Positions 1 to 5,170 of a DNA stretch of 5,170 nt are shown here, piece by piece; within the stretch, counting starts at the first letter, position 1; every line of letters begins with the position of its first letter. Under the pieces are notes generated by a model, which saw nothing but the letters and a program-made list of their open reading frames with translations, was not told where the DNA came from and searched no databases. This DNA comes from Armatimonadota bacterium (GTDB lineage: Bacteria; Armatimonadota; Zipacnadia; Zipacnadales; UBA11051). Made by a program: the position numbers and the translations under genes. The DNA is taken from NCBI GenBank assembly GCA_003542955.1, contig DPJP01000061.1, forward strand, positions 4,841 through 10,010, written 5' to 3'.

Positions 1-35
1 ACCCCGTAGTGGGCATGGGCGTCGATCTTCTTCAT
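1..35 (-). CDS. Amidohydrolase family protein, N-terminal fragment (cut by window edge)
   Basis: Only the first 11 codons are visible: ATG at 35-33, then MKKIDAHAHYG, running off the window. The Asp-Ala-His-Ala-His string right after the start is the strand-1 His-X-His metal motif that opens metal-dependent amidohydrolases of the TIM-barrel superfamily (Amidohydro_2 or related). The start is well supported: a GGAGG lies at 47-43, seven bases upstream, and the ATG overlaps the TGA of the preceding gene in an ATGA arrangement, so translational coupling is likely. The preceding gene appears to encode the same fold with its metal ligands replaced, so this could be the catalytically competent member of a pair. 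Family assignment rests on a very short segment. PHP-type or TatD-type hydrolases also begin with His-X-His, so substrate and subfamily cannot be stated. Confidence 0.6.
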   Translation of the reverse strand, partial: MKKIDAHAHYG

Positions 36-766
36 GCTCGCCCCTCCAGTCCGAGCACTTCCACGGCATTGCCGCCGAGGATGCCCGTGCGGTCCTCGTC
101 GCTGAGTTCCGCGCACCTGACCATCTCCAGCGCCGCGCCGAAGCACCTGTCCGGCGAGTTGGAGCCGAAGATGGGTTTGTCCGGACCGGCGACCCAGACG
201 AGGCCCTCGATGCAGCCAGGGGTGTTGAAGGCGTGCGTTTCCGCATACACGTTGTCGTAGGCGGCAGTCACCGCGTACGTTTCGGCATGGACCCCGTACC
301 CCGCGCCGACGATGATGATGTTGAAGCCGTAGGGCGCAATCTTCTCCCCTATCAGTGTCTGATGCCCCGACGGCCCGGCGGGCAGCATCACCGCCGCGCC
401 ACAATCGGCGACCGCTTCGCAGATATTGAGGAAGGGCCGGCTGTCGACGGTCCAGCCCTGCTGGTCGGGGAAGAAGCGGAACACCCCGAAGCCCATCTCA
501 TCGCACCGCTCGACCTCCTCGAGACAGCCGAAGTGGCGCCTGGGGTCGATAGTGGCGACGGGGATGAGCCGCGGATTAGCCTCGCAGACGGCGAACGTCT
601 CATCGTTGCCGCTGATGAAGTCGTACAGCACCCCGCGCAGGCTGTAGGTCAGTGCCAGGTCGAACCCCGTCTGGTCGAGCAGCGTGCAGAGCCGCTGCGG
701 CGACCAGTCGACTCTGCGCGTGGGGAGCGTGCCAAAGCACGTGTTGACATCCACAAGCACCGGCAA
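32..766 (-). CDS. Amidohydrolase-2 family protein, probable pseudoenzyme (metal ligands replaced)
   Basis: This 244-residue protein has the layout of an Amidohydro_2 (PF04909-like) TIM-barrel hydrolase. It shows the strand-1 segment VDVNTCFG (residues 5-12), a NDETFAVCEANPRLIPVATIDP block (54-75, paraphrasing the usual 'residue-near-Pro-Arg-Leu' strand), GPDKPIFGSNSP (194-205) and the C-terminal LSDEDRTGILGGNA helix (221-234). Family members normally carry His-X-His in strand 1, His in two middle strands, and a catalytic Asp in Gly-Ser/Thr-Asp-x-Pro. Here these read Asn8-X-Cys10, MLPAG (127-131), IIVGAG (151-156, Gly154 where His is expected) and Asn203. Every recognisable ligand is therefore changed while the scaffold is retained and the frame is intact, so a non-catalytic or unconventional role is inferred. 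The start is TTG at 766 or GTG at 760; an in-frame TGA directly precedes the TTG. It follows the dehydrogenase gene by 44 bp and overlaps the next amidohydrolase by 4 bp. Confidence 0.78.
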   Translation of the reverse strand: MPVLVDVNTCFGTLPTRRVDWSPQRLCTLLDQTGFDLALTYSLRGVLYDFISGNDETFAVCEANPRLIPVATIDPRRHFGCLEEVERCDEMGFGVFRFFPDQQGWTVDSRPFLNICEAVADCGAAVMLPAGPSGHQTLIGEKIAPYGFNIIIVGAGYGVHAETYAVTAAYDNVYAETHAFNTPGCIEGLVWVAGPDKPIFGSNSPDRCFGAALEMVRCAELSDEDRTGILGGNAVEVLGLEGRA

Positions 767-770
767 TCAT

Positions 771-775
771 CCTCC
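771..775 (-). promoter_or_regulatory. Ribosome binding site deciding between TTG and GTG starts
   Basis: GGAGG on the minus strand lies 4 bases upstream of the TTG at 766-764 and 10 bases upstream of the in-frame GTG at 760-758. The TTG gives the longest possible protein, because the codon just before it is TGA. The spacing is short for TTG and slightly long for GTG, so either could be used; the difference is only two residues. An ATG at 770-768 touches the Shine-Dalgarno directly but is in another frame and is not a credible start. Confidence 0.6.
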
Positions 776-810
776 CGGCCCGCAAATGGGCGATACGTGC
801 GAGTGTAGTC

Positions 811-1920
811 TCAGATGGCAATTGTGGCGGTGACGGCGTCGCCGACCTGCTCGGTCGTGGCGCAGCCGCCCGCATCGGGTGTCAGGGCGATGCCATTGCT
901 CACAACAGTGGTCACCGCGGCGCGGATGGCCTCCGCGACCTGCATCTCACCGAGCATCTCCATCATGAAGGCCGCGGTCAGAATCGCGGCGATCGGGTTG
1001 GCGATCCCCTTGCCCATGATGTCGGGCGCGCTGCCGTGAGGGGGCTCGAACATGGATGGGCCGGTCTGCGAGAGGTTCCCACCCGGTGCAAAGCCGAGCC
1101 CGCCAACGAGAGCGGCCGACAGGTCAGTGAGGATATCGCCGAACAGGTTGTCGGCCACGACAACATCAAAGCGCTCCGGGTTGGTGATGAAGCGCATGGA
1201 CATGGCATCGACATGCATCCAGTCGTGCTCACAATCCGGGTATTCGGCAGCGACCTGCTCGAATATCTCGTCCCACATCCCCATCGCGTGGGTCAGGGCA
1301 TTGCTCTTGGTGGTCGAGGTGACCTTCTTCTTGCCGTTGCGCTTGCGCGCCAGCTCAAACGCGAAACGAATCACGCGTCGGCAGCCGGCCTCCGAGAATA
1401 TGCCCGTCTGGACGGCGATCTCCGCAGACTCGCCGAAAGCGGACCGCAGAGCGATGATGTCCTCGACTTCCGGAGCGTCCGGGGCAAAGCGCCCTCCCAC
1501 GTTGCAGTAGAAGCCCTCCGTGGCTTCTCGAATCACCACGAAGTCGATATCCTCAGGCCGCCGGTGGCCCAGGTACCACGGGCATCCGGGGATGGGGCGG
1601 ACAGGCCGCACATTGGCGAACTGGTCAAACCCTGAGCGGATCCCGAGCACGACCTGCCCGACGCCCACGCTCTCCGGCACCTGTCCGGGGAGGCCGACGG
1701 CTCCCAGGTAGATCGCGTCATACGCCCCGAGCGTTTCGATGGCATCAGGCGGTAGAGCAACCCGATGCTTGAGCCAATGGCCGGCGCCCCACGGGAAATG
1801 GTCGAAGCTGAGGCCGATGCCGGCCCGTTCCGCGGCGGATGTCAAGACCTTCAGACCCTCGGCGACAACCTCGATGCCGATGCCGTCGCCCGGGATGACT
1901 GCTATGTTGTAGTCAGACAT
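811..1920 (-). CDS. NAD-dependent isocitrate/isopropylmalate/tartrate dehydrogenase family protein
   Basis: This 369-residue protein is a full-length beta-hydroxyacid oxidative decarboxylase, the family that dehydrogenates and decarboxylates isopropylmalate, isocitrate, tartrate or D-malate with a divalent metal. It opens with AVIPGDGIG (7-15). Arginines that grip the substrate appear at IRSGFDQ (Arg95), NVRP (Arg105) and IREATEG (Arg131). Catalytic residues are Tyr138, Lys205 (TTKSNA) and the metal-binding Asp238, Asp262 and Asp266 (NLFGDILTD). The NAD loop HGSAPDIMGKGIANP (295-309) carries the Asp typical of NAD rather than NADP users. GFDQFANVRPVRPIPG and EGFYCNVGGR resemble tartrate/D-malate dehydrogenases (TtuC/DmlA) more than LeuB, and no leuC or leuD is nearby. 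The substrate stays open, so I give no gene symbol. It begins 9 bp after guaB with its Shine-Dalgarno inside the guaB stop region, so co-translation is likely. Confidence 0.9.
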   Translation of the reverse strand: MSDYNIAVIPGDGIGIEVVAEGLKVLTSAAERAGIGLSFDHFPWGAGHWLKHRVALPPDAIETLGAYDAIYLGAVGLPGQVPESVGVGQVVLGIRSGFDQFANVRPVRPIPGCPWYLGHRRPEDIDFVVIREATEGFYCNVGGRFAPDAPEVEDIIALRSAFGESAEIAVQTGIFSEAGCRRVIRFAFELARKRNGKKKVTSTTKSNALTHAMGMWDEIFEQVAAEYPDCEHDWMHVDAMSMRFITNPERFDVVVADNLFGDILTDLSAALVGGLGFAPGGNLSQTGPSMFEPPHGSAPDIMGKGIANPIAAILTAAFMMEMLGEMQVAEAIRAAVTTVVSNGIALTPDAGGCATTEQVGDAVTATIAI

Positions 1921-1923
1921 TGT

Positions 1924-1931
1924 CTCTTCCT
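1924..1931 (-). promoter_or_regulatory. Shine-Dalgarno overlapping the guaB stop codon
   Basis: The minus strand reads AGGAAGAG here, with the AGGA core ending 7 bases before the ATG of the dehydrogenase at 1920-1918. Its first bases are part of the TAG stop of guaB (1932-1930). A ribosome terminating on guaB would sit on this site, which supports the chosen start and argues that the two genes share one transcript. Confidence 0.7.
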
Positions 1932-3399
1932 AGTCCGGCAACTGGTAGTTTGGGGCTTCCTCGGTGATCGTGATATCGTGCGGGTGGCTCTCCTCGAGCC
2001 CGGCGGAGGTTATCTGGTAGAAGACGGCCTCGGTCTGGAGCCGGGCGATGGTCTCGACCCCGCAGTAGCCCATACCGGCGCGCAGGCCGCCGAGCAGTTG
2101 GGTCATCACTATGGAGACGGGGCCCTTGTAGGGCACGCGCCCCTCGATGCCCTGCGGGACAAGCTGTGCCTCCGGGACATCCTGCAGGCCGTAGCGGTCG
2201 CGGACGCTGACGCGCTCCTTCATCGCGCCCAGTGAACCCATGCCGCGGTACTCCTTGTAGGCGCGGCCTCGGTAGAGGACGGTCTCTCCCGGGCTTTCCT
2301 CAGTGCCTGCGAAGAGCGCACCGATCATGCAGCAGTCGGCGCCGGCGGCTATCGCCTTGGTTACATCGCCGGAGTACTTGATGCCGCCATCGGCGATGAG
2401 TGGGATGCCGCGCTCGCCGGCAACGCTCGCGGCCTCCATGATGGCCGTCAACTGCGGCACACCGGCACCCGCGACCACGCGCGTGGTGCACGTCGAGCCG
2501 GGGCCGACGCCGACCTTCACCCCGTCCGCCCCCGCCTCGATGAGCGCCTCGGCCCCGGCCGCACTGGCGACATTGCCACCGATGATCTGCAGGTCGTCAT
2601 TGAACTGCTCCCGCAGGCGTCCGATGGTTCGCGGGACGTCCTCGTGGTGGCCATGCGCGCTGTCGACGACGATGGCGTCACAGCCGCGCTCGAGCAGCGC
2701 AGCGACGCGGTCGGGCGTCTCATCGGTCACCCCGACCGCGGCGGCCACGCGCAGGCGGCCGAACTCGTCCTTCGAAGCCAGGGGGTACCGCGCAACCTTC
2801 TCGATGTCCTTGATGGTGATCAGACCGAGCAGCATCATCTCTGCATCCACGACGGGCAGCTTCTCGATCCGGTGCTCGTGGAGGATGGCCTTGGCCTGTT
2901 CGAGCGTCGTCCCGTCGTGGGTGGTGACCAGACCGGTCGAGGTCATGGCCTCCGCGACGGGCTTCTCCAGGTCCGTCTCGAAGCGCAGGTCGCGGTTGGT
3001 GAGGATGCCCACGAGCTTGCCGTCGCGGGTGATCGGGAATCCCGAAATATGGTACTTCGCCATCAGGTCAAGCGCGTCGCCGACCTTGTGGTCGGGTGAG
3101 AGCGTCACCGGATCGACGATCATTCCGCTCTCCGACCGCTTGACCTTGTCGACCTCGTTGGCCTGTTGCTCGATGGAGAGGTTCTTGTGGATAACTCCGA
3201 TGCCGCCTTCGCGGGCGACGGCGATCGCCAGGCGCGCCTCTGTCACCTTGTCCATCGCCGCCGACAGGATCGGCGCATTGAGCGCTATGCGCCTGGTCAG
3301 CCGTGTTGAGATGTCGACATCGGCCGGAAGCACGTGGCTTTCGGCCGGGCACAGGAGTACATCATCGAACGACAGCGCCAGCCGTATCTCTTCACCCAT
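1930..3399 (-). CDS. guaB: IMP dehydrogenase
   Basis: IMP dehydrogenase oxidises IMP to XMP with NAD in the cytosol, the committed step to GMP. The 489-residue length is normal for bacteria. It starts [13 protein letters not shown] (9-21), followed by an inserted pair of CBS domains at about 93-149 and 150-205 that usually bind adenine or guanine nucleotides. The barrel then continues with DSAHGH (246-251), GGNVA (274-278), the catalytic loop GPGSTCTTR with nucleophile Cys304, and DGGIKYSGD (337-345). The mobile flap includes [10 protein letters not shown] (384-393), the catalytic Arg402-Tyr403 pair and [13 protein letters not shown] (414-426). The flap and CBS domains exclude GMP reductase. 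Gln416 sits where most bacterial enzymes have Glu. The ATG start is fixed by AAGGAGG at 3414-3408, eight bases upstream. It lies 36 bp after the isomerase gene and 9 bp before the dehydrogenase; no guaA is in the window. Confidence 0.97.
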   Translation of the reverse strand: MGEEIRLALSFDDVLLCPAESHVLPADVDISTRLTRRIALNAPILSAAMDKVTEARLAIAVAREGGIGVIHKNLSIEQQANEVDKVKRSESGMIVDPVTLSPDHKVGDALDLMAKYHISGFPITRDGKLVGILTNRDLRFETDLEKPVAEAMTSTGLVTTHDGTTLEQAKAILHEHRIEKLPVVDAEMMLLGLITIKDIEKVARYPLASKDEFGRLRVAAAVGVTDETPDRVAALLERGCDAIVVDSAHGHHEDVPRTIGRLREQFNDDLQIIGGNVASAAGAEALIEAGADGVKVGVGPGSTCTTRVVAGAGVPQLTAIMEAASVAGERGIPLIADGGIKYSGDVTKAIAAGADCCMIGALFAGTEESPGETVLYRGRAYKEYRGMGSLGAMKERVSVRDRYGLQDVPEAQLVPQGIEGRVPYKGPVSIVMTQLLGGLRAGMGYCGVETIARLQTEAVFYQITSAGLEESHPHDITITEEAPNYQLPD

Positions 3400-3407
3400 G
3401 CTCTATT

Positions 3408-3414
3408 CCTCCTT
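3408..3414 (-). promoter_or_regulatory. Strong ribosome binding site of guaB
   Basis: The minus strand reads AAGGAGG, a near-perfect anti-Shine-Dalgarno match, 8 bases upstream of the ATG at 3399-3397. It sits in the 36 bp gap after the isomerase stop. I see no terminator hairpin and no convincing promoter in this gap, so read-through from the isomerase gene is the simplest reading. Confidence 0.75.
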
Positions 3415-3435
3415 CGCAAGCGGCTGGATGACCCG

Positions 3436-4296
3436 TCAGGCACCCGACCGCGGGACTTCAGGCAGTTCACACGTACCGATCTCGCCGGTGATATCGAGGC
3501 CCGACCAGATCAGTTCCATGTACTGGGCGGGGTCGTTGAGCCACTCGAGTCGCTCCGGAGCCCGGATCCCGGCTGTGTAGAGCGGCTCATCGAGGCTCAG
3601 CCCTAACTCCGGCACCTCGCGGACGCGCGCCAGCCGCAGCGGCGGAGCGCTCTTGTACCGGGGATTGCGCACCCAGAGCGGTCCGCCGTCACCCTCGACA
3701 CGGTAGTACGCGAAGCCGCGGGCCTGCTCGACGGCGCCGTACTGGGAGCTGAACCGGCTCGACACCCAGTTCGCCATCACCATCGGTTCAGGCAGTGGGT
3801 TGATGGTCACGTGGCCGTAGTCGGGCGGCATGATCACCTTGTCGCCGGGATTGCCCTCCACAACGATGCAGTCTTCGACGATCACTTCATCGAGTGGGGC
3901 ATCGATGGAGTTGACCTTCTGCAGCAGGTAGATCGCCTTGCCCGAGAGCACCCCGTAGACTTCAGGATATGCCGGACCGTCCGGACTCGCGGTGTGATAG
4001 TGCCCTGATGTCTTGAGATGCTCACAGCCGAACATCGCGGGGATGAAGTAGCTGATATCGTAGCGCAGGCCGTGTGTCTCCTTCAGATACGGGTCGTCCC
4101 GGAGGCCGGTGTCACGCATCATCCAGTAGACAATCTTGGGGAGTGCAGCATCGGGGTCACGCAGCACCCTGCGTATCTGCCCATCCGTACGGACGCCGTA
4201 CAGCGGATCGCGGACCTCGGGGCCAAAGACACAGTGGTAGATGTCGGTATCGAACAGGAACGGCAGACCGGCGACGTGACTGAGATCCCTGAGCAC
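3436..4296 (-). CDS. Cupin-type glucose-6-phosphate isomerase (archaeal-type PGI family)
   Basis: Predicted to interconvert glucose-6-phosphate and fructose-6-phosphate with a metal-containing cupin rather than the classical Pgi fold. The family signature is clear: [14 protein letters not shown] (77-90) then KTSGHYH (95-101) with metal ligands His99 and His101, [18 protein letters not shown] (110-127) with ligand Glu112, and [14 protein letters not shown] (154-167) with ligand His162. The segment VMANWV (173-178) and AYYRV (196-200) follow as in archaeal members. At 286 residues it is far longer than the roughly 190-residue Pyrococcus enzyme. About 70 residues precede the cupin core and about 85 follow it, and the metal-ligand spacings are wider. 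The start is GTG at 4296-4294, supported by GGAGG at 4307-4303, six bases upstream. The gene follows a ROK sugar kinase, which fits sequential steps of glucose use. Activity on another phosphosugar cannot be excluded. Confidence 0.85.
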   Translation of the reverse strand: MLRDLSHVAGLPFLFDTDIYHCVFGPEVRDPLYGVRTDGQIRRVLRDPDAALPKIVYWMMRDTGLRDDPYLKETHGLRYDISYFIPAMFGCEHLKTSGHYHTASPDGPAYPEVYGVLSGKAIYLLQKVNSIDAPLDEVIVEDCIVVEGNPGDKVIMPPDYGHVTINPLPEPMVMANWVSSRFSSQYGAVEQARGFAYYRVEGDGGPLWVRNPRYKSAPPLRLARVREVPELGLSLDEPLYTAGIRAPERLEWLNDPAQYMELIWSGLDITGEIGTCELPEVPRSGA

Positions 4297-4302
4297 GGTA
4301 GT

Positions 4303-4307
4303 CCTCC
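4303..4307 (-). promoter_or_regulatory. Ribosome binding site supporting a GTG start for the cupin isomerase
   Basis: GGAGG on the minus strand is 6 bases upstream of the GTG at 4296-4294, which is good spacing and the main reason for choosing this non-ATG start. The site begins 9 bases after the end of a perfect inverted repeat (4344-4317), so a folded hairpin would lie close to the ribosome footprint. Confidence 0.65.
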
Positions 4308-4316
4308 GTATTGTGA

Positions 4317-4344
4317 AACGCTCACGGCGGGTGCCGTGAGCGTT
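4317..4344 (-). terminator. Perfect 12-bp hairpin between the kinase and the isomerase: weak terminator or attenuator
   Basis: The two arms AACGCTCACGGC and GCCGTGAGCGTT are exact reverse complements separated by a 4-base loop (ACCC on the minus strand). The stem begins 7 bases after the TAG stop of the kinase, the normal place for a factor-independent terminator. After the stem the minus strand reads TCACAATACGG, so the U-tract is limited to about three bases including the stem's last two. Full termination is therefore doubtful. Partial termination, mRNA 3'-end stabilisation of the kinase message, or an influence on the isomerase ribosome binding site are all possible. Confidence 0.55.
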
Positions 4345-4351
4345 GGTCTTT

Positions 4352-5170
4352 CTAGAGCGTCGTCAGCGCCAGTGCGGCGGCGCCGATGACACCTGCATCA
4401 TATCCCAGCCTCGCGATGAACAAGTCAGTCTCCTCGTTCAGTGGTGGGACTGCATAGCGCCTGAAACTCTCGCGCATCGGCTTCATGAGCGTCTCCCCGA
4501 TGTCGGAGACACCACCGCCGATGATGACGGCATCCGGATCCCACAGGTTGCATGCGTTCGCAGCAGCGAGGGCAAGCCAGTCGGCAGCTTCCGCGACGAT
4601 GCCGACGCAGACCTCATCCCCGGCGACGGCGAGTTCGCCGACGAGTGCGCCGTCGATGTCGTCGACCGGCGTCTGAAGCAACCCGCTGCCCTCCGCTTTG
4701 CCCGCCTTGACGACCTCGCGGCCGGTCACGCCCATGGCGGTGCCGGAGGCGAGAGCCTCGAGGCAGCCGTGGTGCCCACACGCGCATTCGGGACCGTCCT
4801 TCTTCAGGATCATGTGCCCGATTTCGCCGGCGTTGCTGTGCGCGCCGTGGTATATCTGGAAGTTGCGGACCAGTGCGCCCCCGATCCCGGTGCCGACGTT
4901 GACGTAGAGAATCCGCTCCTTGCCGCGTCCGGCCCCGAACATCGCCTCGCCGAGGCACGCAGTGTTGGCATCGTTGTCGATGCGGACGGGCAGGCCGAGT
5001 TCCTCGCCGACGGTCTGTGCCAGTGGGAAGTTGACCTCCCAGCCCCTCTTGTGGTGGGATCGCCTGACGCGCTGGTTCCGGTAGTCAACCGGTCCGCCGA
5101 AGCCGATACCGATGCCCATGATCTGCGCGCTGCCGTTGGCGGCACGGTCGAGCAACTCCCGCGCGAACTC
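4352..5170 (-). CDS. ROK-family sugar kinase, probable glucokinase (N-terminus outside window)
   Basis: Of this gene 272 codons are visible, reading in frame through the window edge. About 40-50 residues including the first ATP-binding DxGGT motif are missing, judged by the usual 300-330 residue length. ROK kinases phosphorylate glucose or other hexoses with ATP in the cytosol. Numbering from the edge, visible motifs are GIGIGFGGPVD (19-29), IDNDAN (64-69) with the catalytic Asp67, the second phosphate loop NVGTGIGGALV (91-101), EIGH (116-119), and CACGHHGCLE (129-138). His119, Cys129, Cys131 and Cys136 complete the ROK zinc site. IIGGGVSD near the C-terminus is the adenosine-site strand. There is no visible helix-turn-helix, but a regulator-type N-terminus cannot be ruled out from the fragment. 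The neighbouring cupin isomerase supports glucose as substrate; N-acetylglucosamine, mannose or allose are alternatives. A TTG at 5155 is internal, not a start. Confidence 0.92.
   Translation of the reverse strand, partial: EFARELLDRAANGSAQIMGIGIGFGGPVDYRNQRVRRSHHKRGWEVNFPLAQTVGEELGLPVRIDNDANTACLGEAMFGAGRGKERILYVNVGTGIGGALVRNFQIYHGAHSNAGEIGHMILKKDGPECACGHHGCLEALASGTAMGVTGREVVKAGKAEGSGLLQTPVDDIDGALVGELAVAGDEVCVGIVAEAADWLALAAANACNLWDPDAVIIGGGVSDIGETLMKPMRESFRRYAVPPLNEETDLFIARLGYDAGVIGAAALALTTL

Noticed and set aside
233..808. Plus-strand open frame of 191 codons opposite the degenerate amidohydrolase
   Set aside because: It covers the reverse of a family-recognisable protein and has no motif of its own. 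The minus-strand frame has a Shine-Dalgarno and a coupled downstream start.
767..810. Possible terminator in the 44 bp gap after the dehydrogenase
   Set aside because: Only a 4-bp GCCC/GGGC pairing is visible with no U-tract, too weak to call.
600..875. ATG at 770-768, directly after the GGAGG, as the true start or as a sign of a frameshift in the amidohydrolase
   Set aside because: It has no spacing from the Shine-Dalgarno and its frame gives no family similarity. The TTG/GTG frame alone gives the expected strand-1 segment and continues intact to the stop.
1036..1635. Plus-strand open frame of about 200 codons opposite the dehydrogenase
   Set aside because: It is antisense to a gene with full catalytic motifs, shows no domain or membrane pattern, and is best explained as a compositional shadow.
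2303..3580. Long open frame of 425 codons on the plus strand opposite guaB
   Set aside because: It lies antisense to an unmistakable IMP dehydrogenase, is rich in Ser, Arg, Ala and Thr without any recognisable domain, and is the usual by-product of GC-rich codon bias on the opposite strand.
5153..5155. TTG at 5155 as the start of the ROK kinase
   Set aside because: The reading frame continues upstream to the window edge, and a start here would omit the N-terminal ATP-binding motif that ROK kinases need. The codon is an internal leucine.

Overview
All genes in this 5.2 kb window lie on the minus strand, so they are transcribed from high to low coordinates. Coding density is near-complete. I see four complete genes plus one partial gene at each edge. 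The composition is GC-rich throughout, with strong Shine-Dalgarno sites and very short or overlapping junctions, which is typical of a free-living GC-rich bacterium. A bacterial-type IMP dehydrogenase next to a cupin-type (archaeal-style) phosphoglucose isomerase, a ROK kinase and amidohydrolase-2 proteins would suit an uncultivated lineage such as Armatimonadota or Planctomycetota. This is inference; no ribosomal marker is present to prove it.

Layout in transcription order. (1) Positions 5170-4352 hold a ROK-family sugar kinase lacking its N-terminus at the window edge. It has the catalytic Asp and the complete His-Cys-Cys-Cys zinc site, and is most likely a glucokinase. (2) Positions 4351-4297 are a 55 bp gap with a perfect 12-bp inverted repeat just ahead of the next ribosome binding site. 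(3) Positions 4296-3436 encode a cupin-type glucose-6-phosphate isomerase with extra sequence at both ends. (4) Positions 3399-1930 encode IMP dehydrogenase (guaB) with both CBS domains. (5) Positions 1920-811 encode an NAD-dependent isocitrate/isopropylmalate/tartrate dehydrogenase-family protein, whose ribosome binding site overlaps the guaB stop codon. (6) Positions 766-32 encode an amidohydrolase-2 family protein that has lost its recognisable metal ligands. (7) Positions 35-1 are the first 11 codons of a second amidohydrolase with an intact His-X-His motif. It overlaps the preceding gene by 4 bp (ATGA).

How the genes may work together: the ROK kinase and the cupin isomerase form a plausible two-step route from glucose to glucose-6-phosphate to fructose-6-phosphate. 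IMP dehydrogenase performs the committed step to GMP and has no obvious biochemical link to its neighbours, so the cluster may be only a co-directional housekeeping run. The last three genes (hydroxy-acid dehydrogenase, degenerate amidohydrolase, intact amidohydrolase) may belong to a small catabolic module of unknown substrate. The most unusual point is the translationally coupled pair of a predicted amidohydrolase pseudoenzyme and a partner with an intact metal motif. No RNA genes, CRISPR arrays, mobile elements or non-coding stretches above 55 bp were seen.
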